Assembly (NCBI GenBank): GCA_022843175.1
Contig: JALHOE010000076.1
Coordinates: 1-36,976, forward strand
Direction of reading: 5' to 3'
DNA from: Deltaproteobacteria bacterium
GTDB taxonomy: Bacteria > Myxococcota_A > Polyangia > Polyangiales > JADJMO01
Length of the DNA stretch: 36,976 nucleotides
A program made the position numbers and the translations under genes. Below the pieces are notes generated by a model. It saw only the letters and a program-made list of their open reading frames with translations, searched no databases and was not told the origin of the DNA. Shown here piece by piece: positions 31,823 to 36,976 of this stretch. Position 1 is the stretch's first letter, and each line of letters begins with the position of its first letter.

Positions 31823-31962
31823 CGGGTCGCCGAACTAGCGAACCCGACGTTTGGCCATGCCTGCAGCGCGCGGAGGCGTTCGGACACGCTCGCGAACGGC
31901 AGCTGCAGTTCACCACGATCAGCGCCATTGCCTGAGCCCGCGGCAGTGCGTATGCCAATTCG

Positions 31963-32367
31963 ATGGGCAATGCCTTGGTGATGATGGCTGTCCCCGAGGA
32001 GAGCCTGCGGTTCTCGAACCTCTACGTGCTCGACGAGGAGACCCACAAGCCCGTGCGCCTCGTGCAGAGCCGCGGCCACCTCACCGGGAAGCAGCGCGAC
32101 GCGCTCCTCGAGAAGCACCCCGACGCGTTCTGGATGCTGGCCGTCCCGAGGAGCGCCGTCTGGGAGCCGCCGCCCGAGCCCTACGGCCTGGGAGAGAAGC
32201 CAGCCCTTCGCGCGGAGCATACGAAGAAGGTGCGCGCATCCCTGACACGCTTCCTGAACTCCCAGCTCGCGAGCCTCGACCGAATGGTTCGAACCGGGTG
32301 GTGGATCCTCCAGCGGGCGCGCGTGAGGATGACGACCTTCGAGGGCGTCCCGGGTGAGGCCGACTGA
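31963..32367 (+). CDS. Hypothetical protein (134 aa)
   Basis: Not recognised. The product starts with strands (SLRFSNLYVLDEETHKPVRL) and has a helical, basic C-terminal half (KKVRASLTRFLNSQLASLDR). In-frame ATGs at 31981 and 31984 are alternative starts; no clear ribosome site is present. The 140 bp before it (31823-31962) hold nothing I can name. Confidence 0.5.
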   Translation: MGNALVMMAVPEESLRFSNLYVLDEETHKPVRLVQSRGHLTGKQRDALLEKHPDAFWMLAVPRSAVWEPPPEPYGLGEKPALRAEHTKKVRASLTRFLNSQLASLDRMVRTGWWILQRARVRMTTFEGVPGEAD

Positions 32368-32486
32368 ACTTCACCGCCGTGGGAGACGACACTCCATCAT
32401 CCCTGGATACGCTTCGCGAGCTCTCGCACCAGCCGGCGGAATCAGGGGGCGCTGTCGGCGCGCCGGGGCATCACGAGGCGTGGCCC

Positions 32487-32672
32487 TCATCCGGCGTCCT
32501 CGTCGCTGATGTGGCGACCGACCTCGATGAGGGCTTGGACGAGCAAGCAGTAGGTGCCGCGCAGCTTGTTGTGCTTGGGGTAGGGCACGCGTTCGAGGGT
32601 CTCCAACGCCGCGTTGATCGCGACGGAGACGTCGACGGCGCTGGCGGGGTGCTCGATGCGAGTTCGGAACAT
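32487..32672 (-). CDS. Small protein (61 aa)
   Basis: Not recognised, but a GGAGG four bases upstream of ATG 32672 (on the minus strand) is among the best ribosome sites of this region. The product is one or two helices: VDVSVAINAALETLERVPYP, LRGTYCLLVQALIEVGRHIS. It is the only minus-strand gene in this part of the element and diverges from the gene at 32841 (168-bp gap). Confidence 0.6.
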   Translation of the reverse strand: MFRTRIEHPASAVDVSVAINAALETLERVPYPKHNKLRGTYCLLVQALIEVGRHISDEDAG

Positions 32673-32840
32673 GGGGCCTCCATAAGAAGCGTGGGACGGC
32701 CGCCTGGCATGCGCTGGGGAGGCTAATAGGGGAATCCTCACGGCGGGCGCGCTGCGGTCTCTGATCCCCGCCGGACATTCTCGCGACCGCGCCCGCCGCC
32801 CCCGCTGTGCGATCGTCGCCGCTCGACCGTCTAACGCCCC

Positions 32841-33215
32841 ATGCAGCCCTCCCCCGCATGGTCCACCGCCTTCCGCCGCCTCGTCAGCGAGCAGAAGACC
32901 GACCCACCCCACCTTTGCGACACCGGCGAGTGGCACGTCCCGCTCGTCGGCGCCGGGCGACCCGCAGCCATCCTCGCGCTCCTGCCCGGCACCTGGGAGC
33001 TCGTGGGCGCCCGCGACGACGAAGACCTCACGACCACCGTCTGGTCCTCCGTCGACGAGCGCGGCGTTGTCACCTGCCTCGATCACTTTCAGGCCGGCCT
33101 CTTCGGCTCGGTCGTCGTCTACCCGTCTCCCCGCACGTTCGAGCGCGGGCTCGTCCAGGCGCTCGGGAAGTGCACGCGCGAATTTGCGTACGAGGAGTGG
33201 GCATTAGCCAAGTGA
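32841..33215 (+). CDS. Hypothetical protein (124 aa)
   Basis: Not recognised. The mixed alpha/beta protein has a strand-rich middle (RPAAILALLPGTWELVGARD, LTTTVWSSVDERGVVTC) and a helical end (FERGLVQALGKCTREFAYEE). Its stop overlaps the GTG of the next small gene by the GTGA arrangement, which supports both as real. Confidence 0.55.
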   Translation: MQPSPAWSTAFRRLVSEQKTDPPHLCDTGEWHVPLVGAGRPAAILALLPGTWELVGARDDEDLTTTVWSSVDERGVVTCLDHFQAGLFGSVVVYPSPRTFERGLVQALGKCTREFAYEEWALAK

Positions 33216-33364
33216 GACACCACCACCACGGGATCGACGACGCGCGCAACATCGCGCGGCTGCTCCCGTGGGTCCTCGGCCGCCGCATCGACTTGGTCGC
33301 CGACGACCCGCCAAAGCGAAACACCAAGCGAAGGGCGGGCAGTGAGCTCGCCCCCGAAGAGTGA
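33212..33364 (+). CDS. Small basic protein (50 aa)
   Basis: It starts at GTG 33212, overlapping the stop of the preceding gene. It has a His cluster at the N-terminus (RHHHHGIDDARN), a short hydrophobic stretch (IARLLPWVLGRRIDLV) and a basic tail (PPKRNTKRRAG). Not recognised; supported only by coupling and by the lack of an alternative gene here. Confidence 0.4.
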   Translation: MRHHHHGIDDARNIARLLPWVLGRRIDLVADDPPKRNTKRRAGSELAPEE

Positions 33365-33368
33365 ACGA

Positions 33369-33704
33369 ATGCCCACGCCCACCAGGGACTATCTCTGTGG
33401 CTACGACTGCCCCGAGGGTTGGCGGGCCATCGTCGAGCCCGTCCTCGACAAGCTCGAAGCGATGCCCGACGTCACCATCGCGCAGGTCAAACAGAAGTTT
33501 GGCGGTCTGCGCATCTACGTCGGCCTCGCCCGGCGCGACTGGAAAAGCCATCCGGCGATGAAGCTGATCGCCGAAGCGGTTGAGCTGTGCGCGCGAACCT
33601 GCGAGAGCTGCGGCGGCGCGGGCCGCAGCGAGCAGACTACGTGGGGCGGGCTGCGCACGCTCTGCGCCAACTGCCACGCGAAGCTCGCGAGGGAACGGGC
33701 GTGA
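33369..33704 (+). CDS. Uncharacterised phage-type zinc-binding protein (QVKxKFGGLR family)
   Basis: 111 aa. The blocks CGYDCPEGWRAIVEPVLD, VTIAQVKQKFGGLRIYV and TCESCGGAGR with LCANCHAKL form a pattern I recognise from widespread small phage and prophage proteins: an N-terminal CxxGW, a KFGGLR strand and a C-terminal four-Cys zinc ribbon. The function is unknown. ATG 33369 is preferred; an upstream GTG (33342) overlapping the previous gene is possible. It supports a phage or plasmid origin of this region. Confidence 0.7.
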   Translation: MPTPTRDYLCGYDCPEGWRAIVEPVLDKLEAMPDVTIAQVKQKFGGLRIYVGLARRDWKSHPAMKLIAEAVELCARTCESCGGAGRSEQTTWGGLRTLCANCHAKLARERA

Positions 33705-33838
33705 TGGCGCGCCCGGGACACATCGGGCGCGACGAGCCGTTGATGTCGGAGGACGCGATCGCGATCGACGTGCGCGGCAGCCTGACGGCGGTGCTCCTGC
33801 CGGAACTGCGCTTCATCAGCGTGCGAGATCCGCGTTAG
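33704..33838 (+). CDS. Very small protein (44 aa)
   Basis: ATG 33704 shares a base with the preceding stop (TGATG). The product has a strand-like core (EDAIAIDVRGSLTAVLLPEL, RFISVRDPR). Not recognised; support is the coupling only. The 279 bp after it (33839-34117) contain several Arg-rich open frames in different phases that look like shadow, and no gene I would defend. Confidence 0.35.
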   Translation: MARPGHIGRDEPLMSEDAIAIDVRGSLTAVLLPELRFISVRDPR

Positions 33839-34117
33839 TCACACGACGACGCTCGCGCGCGTGGCCGAGGACGCCCCCTCACGACGCGTTCGAGAGCTCG
33901 GGCGGCTGATCGACGCGGCCCCTGGCGAGCGGGTGCGTGCGACGCAGGTTGTCGCATCCGCGCGGGAACGGCGGCGGCGGGGGTTGCGCGGTGGTCCTCG
34001 GGGCGGACATTCTGTGACCGCCGGCGGCAATGGCCATCGAATCGCACCCAGGTGCGAACCGTCTCACGGGGCGCCGCGCGGTCGCGACGCATCGGCAGCG
34101 GCCGAGGGGGAGGATCG

Positions 34118-34360
34118 ATGGCGATGCACGAGAGCAAGGTTGCGGTGGTGCCGGAAGAACCGCCGGTCCTCGTGATGTCGGTCGGGTTCGAGGGCGGGAG
34201 CCTGCACGTCGGGCACGATCCGGCCGCGGGCAACTACTGGTTCACGGTCTGGCCGATGCCGCCGTCGTTCCGGGGACGCTTCGCGTTGCTCTCATTCGCC
34301 GCACCGGGAATGATCGGATTGAAAGTGTCGTCGCATCCGTGGCCGGTGACGGTCCTGTGA
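34118..34360 (+). CDS. Small beta-rich protein (80 aa)
   Basis: A GGGGGAGG site (34106-34113) lies 4 nt before ATG 34118. The product is strand-rich with aromatic residues (PPVLVMSVGFEGGSLHVGHD, NYWFTVWPMPPSFRGRFALL), suggesting a small beta-barrel or OB/SH3-like fold. Not recognised. It precedes the large 653-aa gene by 27 bp and is probably in its operon. Confidence 0.55.
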   Translation: MAMHESKVAVVPEEPPVLVMSVGFEGGSLHVGHDPAAGNYWFTVWPMPPSFRGRFALLSFAAPGMIGLKVSSHPWPVTVL

Positions 34361-34387
34361 GAGAATCCGTGCGAGGAGGAAGAAGAA

Positions 34388-36349
34388 ATGGCCGTCGCTG
34401 CAGAGCCGAGGGTGGTCTTCGCGGAGAAGAGCACGAACGAGAGGGCGGTACTGAAACGACTCGCGTCGTGGAAGGAAGGGAAGCACGCAATTGTCGGGAA
34501 GGGCGGAGTCCTGTTCCGACAGCGCTATGATCTCATCGTCGCGGACGTGCGCTGGGCACTTCAGAACTTCGCCCGCATGCGAGCTGTCTTTCCGAAGACC
34601 AAGAAGGGCGAATTCGTCAAGAACCGCGTCGTGCTGGTCGCGTCGTATGGCGTGTGCAAGCACGGTCGCGGGTTCGGCCCGTTTTCCATGGGATCACCCG
34701 GTTCGGAGTTCGAGCTGGTGTTCGCGAGTCGTGACGGGAAGCTCGCATGTGTACTCGGCGAGTTCATGGATCGTGCGTATCACCCCGACCAAGCGCGCGA
34801 GCTTCTGGCCGAGCCGCCGGGGACGGCCGAATTGCGCGAGGCCCGAACGCCCGACGAGGGGCGCGCTCACACGAGCGCAACGGCGATTCCTCCCGCACAG
34901 ACGACTGCGATCTCCCGCGCGCCAGGCGACTTCATCTACCGCGCCCCGCCGACCGAGGCCCGGCCCGGGCCCGATCCGCGCAATCTGAACGTCGTGCATC
35001 GTGGGGTCTACTTCTTTGTCGCCGCACTTCGAACGACCACGGGGCGCGAGCTCACGACGCCCTACCCCGACCTGGCACAGCTGATCGCCAACGAGCTCGC
35101 CGCTGACGCACGGGCGATGAGCAAGCCCAACACGGTCACGGCGCTGCACGCCACAACACTGGACGTTCTGGCGCCCTGGAGTGACCACGATTTCGTGGCG
35201 GCGCTCGAGGCGGAAATCCACGCTGCCAAGGAACTCACCGGTCTCTCGGAGGAGGTCGCTCGCGTCATCCGTGACGCAGTCGATTTCTATGAGGCGTCGC
35301 GCGAGCTCGGACGAACGAAGTGGCTGGAGCGCGCCGCGCTCTCCAACGCCGGCAAGCGGTCGTTGTCGTACGCCGCGGCCCTCCACGCGCACCGGCATGG
35401 TTGGCCCATGATCCCCGCCCTGGTCGGCCGAGGTCACGCTCGGTCAGCGATACGCGAGGCGATGCTCGCGCTCTGGCCCGCCGTCGGCAGCAGAGCAGCG
35501 CCCCTCGCGGATCGCGATAGCGCGGCCGAGGTAGTCGCGGACTACCTTCACGCATTGGTGCCGGGGTCAAATAGAACGATCTCGCCGGCCACCCCTTTTG
35601 CGAATGTGGTCGTTCGAGAGCCGCCCGCTCCGCGTCCTCCAACGCCGGAGCCCCCGCCGAGCGCCGGGATCTACATCAGCGCCACAGCGGCCGAGAGCTT
35701 ACGCGAAGGCCGGTTCATGCTCCGTGCAGGCGCCGGGGCCGGCGAAGACAAGTTCGAGGTCGTCCGAATCGAAGATCCCGATCGCTTGGCGGAACCGTTC
35801 ACCGTGATGTTCAGCGAAGCGGAGGACATCGAACTGCTGGTGGTTCCCGCGGCGCTCGCGTTCCGACCGGTGGTCGTGGCGTGCAGTGACGGCCGCATCA
35901 CGGCGTGCGTCGCGACCGCAGCGGGAGACGCGCAAGGGACCCAGCGGCTGATCTCCGCGCGGAAGCGCGGTTTCGCGATGCCCGAGATCTACGATCTCCC
36001 GGACCGTCGAAAGGACTCGGAACACGCGCCATGGTGGGCGTTGGACATGCTCGGGCGGCCGCTGTCTCGGTATCGCGCCATCGTGACGGGCTGGGAGCAA
36101 GAGGGACCACGCCGCTGGTCACTGTCGGTCGGGCCCGGGGGCGACGGTTGCAGGCACACGCTGATGCTCGAAGCGACGTTCACGAAAGCGGGGCTTGCGA
36201 AGGTGAAGTGCGACGTCGAGGTCGTGGCGTTCAGTCCTCCGAACGTCCATGTGCGCCGGCTGCGCAAGCCTGAGCTCAAGCCCGAAGATGCGCGGACGGC
36301 GCGCTACCTCGTGGAGAAGATGTTGGGCCCAGCGGAAATCGAGGCGTGA
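34388..36349 (+). CDS. Large protein of unknown family (653 aa)
   Basis: A GAGGAGGAAG ribosome site (about 34372-34381) precedes ATG 34388. I see no known catalytic motif, signal peptide or membrane segment. Layout: an alpha/beta domain (about 1-150; VLLFRQ-like strands, QNFARMRAVFPKTKKGEF), a Pro/Ala linker, an all-helical middle (about 240-400; FVAALEAEIHAAKELTGLSE, LHAHRHGWPMIPALVGRGHA), a Pro-rich linker near 425-445, and a beta-rich C-terminal half (450-650; RFMLRAGAGAGEDKFEVVRI, RRWSLSVGPGGDG). The separate domains joined by Pro-rich linkers suggest a multi-domain cytoplasmic protein. It is a candidate for the element's main cargo. Confidence 0.6.
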   Translation: MAVAAEPRVVFAEKSTNERAVLKRLASWKEGKHAIVGKGGVLFRQRYDLIVADVRWALQNFARMRAVFPKTKKGEFVKNRVVLVASYGVCKHGRGFGPFSMGSPGSEFELVFASRDGKLACVLGEFMDRAYHPDQARELLAEPPGTAELREARTPDEGRAHTSATAIPPAQTTAISRAPGDFIYRAPPTEARPGPDPRNLNVVHRGVYFFVAALRTTTGRELTTPYPDLAQLIANELAADARAMSKPNTVTALHATTLDVLAPWSDHDFVAALEAEIHAAKELTGLSEEVARVIRDAVDFYEASRELGRTKWLERAALSNAGKRSLSYAAALHAHRHGWPMIPALVGRGHARSAIREAMLALWPAVGSRAAPLADRDSAAEVVADYLHALVPGSNRTISPATPFANVVVREPPAPRPPTPEPPPSAGIYISATAAESLREGRFMLRAGAGAGEDKFEVVRIEDPDRLAEPFTVMFSEAEDIELLVVPAALAFRPVVVACSDGRITACVATAAGDAQGTQRLISARKRGFAMPEIYDLPDRRKDSEHAPWWALDMLGRPLSRYRAIVTGWEQEGPRRWSLSVGPGGDGCRHTLMLEATFTKAGLAKVKCDVEVVAFSPPNVHVRRLRKPELKPEDARTARYLVEKMLGPAEIEA

Positions 36350-36635
36350 CCGGATGGCGCACTGGGCGCGATCTCCGTTCGGAAGGGCGCGACGCGACGC
36401 GGTGGGATGCGATCCGATCAGAACGAGTGCCTCGAAGGCGTTCGCACAGCCGGGACATCTCGTGCAATTGGGCGCGGGCACCCCTTGGGTCATCGCAGTC
36501 GCGGGCAGATGGGGCCAGCGGAACGCGTCGCGGACGGGGGCTCGCGCTGGCCGCTTGAAGACTTCGCCAGTAGCCTTCGGGAACGGATTCCCGCATCCTC
36601 CTGCGGCCGGGCGGTCAGAGGATCCACTATGCATC
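36350..36635. other. Stretch without a confident gene
   Basis: Overlapping frames run through here on both strands. A minus-strand frame contains NCTRCPGCANAFEALVLIG with clustered Cys and looks mildly protein-like, but it has no clear start and no family. The stretch may be degenerating sequence next to the HTH remnant at 36636. Confidence 0.35.
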
Positions 36636-36798
36636 ACCATGCGCGAGGTGGCGGACCATGGGAAGGTCACTGAGCCGACGGTTGGCAACGCTCCCAGGAT
36701 CAAAGTCGGCACATTGCTGGCGGTTCCATCGCGAGGACGTGGAGCGGTGGGTCTCCGAGCAATCGCGCGGAAGTCACGAGAACCGCGACGACGACTGA
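36636..36798 (+). pseudogene. Frameshifted excisionase-type (HTH_17) DNA-binding gene
   Basis: Frame one reads TMREVADHGKVTEPTV and then IKVGT. From 36718 a frame shifted by one base reads WRFHREDVERWVSEQSR to a TGA at 36796-36798. Together they match the HTH_17 pattern (eVAexLkVsepTV ... KvGxxWRFxREDVERWv). Removing one T in ATTG at 36713-36716 would join them. About six residues between the recognition helix and IKVG are also missing, so the gene has two lesions. Confidence 0.6.
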
Positions 36799-36927
36799 TT
36801 TGAGGGCGCGACTGCTGAACGGAGCCAAACGATGCTTGGACTGACACTGCGTGAGGAGTAAGCCATCGGCGAACGGCGTCGGTCCGCCCCTGTCGGCGTC
36901 GCGCAGCATGTGCTCGAGGAGACGAGC

Positions 36928-36976
36928 ATGGCAAGGCGAACAGGAGCGACGGCCCGAGGTTGGAAGCGGTGGACGG
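36928..36976 (+). CDS. Start of a gene cut by the window end
   Basis: GAGGAG 6 nt before ATG 36928 and an open frame MARRTGATARGWKRWT to the last base. The MARRTG-type basic opening, right after an excisionase-type remnant, recalls integrase N-termini, but 16 codons are too few to decide. Confidence 0.3.
   Translation, partial: MARRTGATARGWKRWT

Larger units (their letters stand above)
29300..36976. mobile_element. Second integrative element on the 3' side of selC (right end not seen)
   Basis: A minus-strand tyrosine integrase ends inside the 3' part of selC, followed outward by a coupled excisionase-like gene, a divergent regulator and a run of small orphan genes. This is the classical layout of an element integrated at a tRNA 3' end. 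I searched by eye for a second copy of the tRNA 3' end up to 36976 and found none, so the far end is either outside the window or lost. The left border given is approximate. Confidence 0.6.

Noticed and set aside
32866-32880. CTTCCGCC similar to the tRNA 3' terminus
   Set aside because: Eight bases only, inside a coding frame, no further similarity.
34028-34055. AATCGCACCCA resembles the reverse complement of the selC 3' end and might be the far attachment site of the second element
   Set aside because: Only about 11 of 12 bases match with an indel nearby, and the acceptor-stem part is not present; too weak for an att site.
33835-34233. Minus-strand 132-codon frame
   Set aside because: Arg/Pro-rich shadow that overlaps the well-supported gene at 34118.
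1-36976. CRISPR array, insertion sequence, rRNA, SECIS-containing selenoprotein gene
   Set aside because: No regularly spaced repeats, transposase motifs, rRNA sequence, or in-frame TGA with a fitting downstream hairpin in a recognised selenoprotein family were found.

Overview
The window is high-GC DNA from what looks like a Myxococcota (Polyangia-type) chromosome. That placement is inferred from the very GC-rich coding style, a Hanks-type kinase with a C-terminal membrane anchor, Ser/Thr-rich Cys-containing lipoproteins, a beta-helix lipoprotein and TPR secretory proteins. No rRNA or taxonomic marker is present to prove it.

Region 1 (1-14064) is ordinary chromosome. It holds the end of an LptD-like outer-membrane barrel protein, a methyltransferase/hypothetical pair, a TPR protein, a Cys-rich lipoprotein, a Ser/Thr kinase, a tightly coupled M61 peptidase - acyl-CoA thioesterase - alpha/beta hydrolase operon, a GC-rich intergenic repeat patch, a beta-helix lipoprotein diverging from an acyltransferase, a cupredoxin lipoprotein, DNA-3-methyladenine glycosylase I and a WYL regulator.

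Region 2 (about 14085-29252) is a 15.1-kb integrated element inside the selenocysteine tRNA gene selC. A perfect 24-bp direct repeat (14085-14108 and 29229-29252), consisting of the first 23 nt of selC plus one base, bounds it. The complete tRNA-Sec (UCA anticodon, 8-bp acceptor stem, long variable arm, encoded CCA) lies at 29230-29329, so the element replaced the 5' side and promoter of selC and supplies new ones. From left to right the element has a HipA-like kinase with a DUF3037-like partner, small HTH/excisionase-type proteins, a replication-type protein, a packaging and virion-derived block (small and large terminase, prohead protease, tape-measure protein, several unknowns, but no recognisable portal, major capsid or lysis gene), and then an RHH regulator - ImmA/IrrE protease - tyrosine integrase operon ending in selC.

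The most striking observation is that the integrase reading frame runs through the attachment core. In the integrated state it reads through the tRNA gene. If the 24-bp ends are joined as in an excised circle, the frame continues without a stop into a 104-codon open frame at the other end of the element (14108-14419). The attachment site therefore appears to lie inside the integrase gene, and integration exchanges its C-terminus. This resembles the partitioned SSV-type integrases of archaea, but at a bacterial selC.

Region 3 (about 29300-36976, right end not seen) appears to be a second element on the 3' side of selC. Its tyrosine integrase is on the opposite strand and also ends inside selC (last 13 codons plus stop). 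An ATGA-coupled excisionase-like gene, a divergent zinc-finger/HTH regulator, a series of small orphan genes, a 653-aa protein of unknown family, a frameshifted excisionase-type HTH remnant and a cut-off ORF follow. selC is thus sandwiched between two convergent integrase genes.
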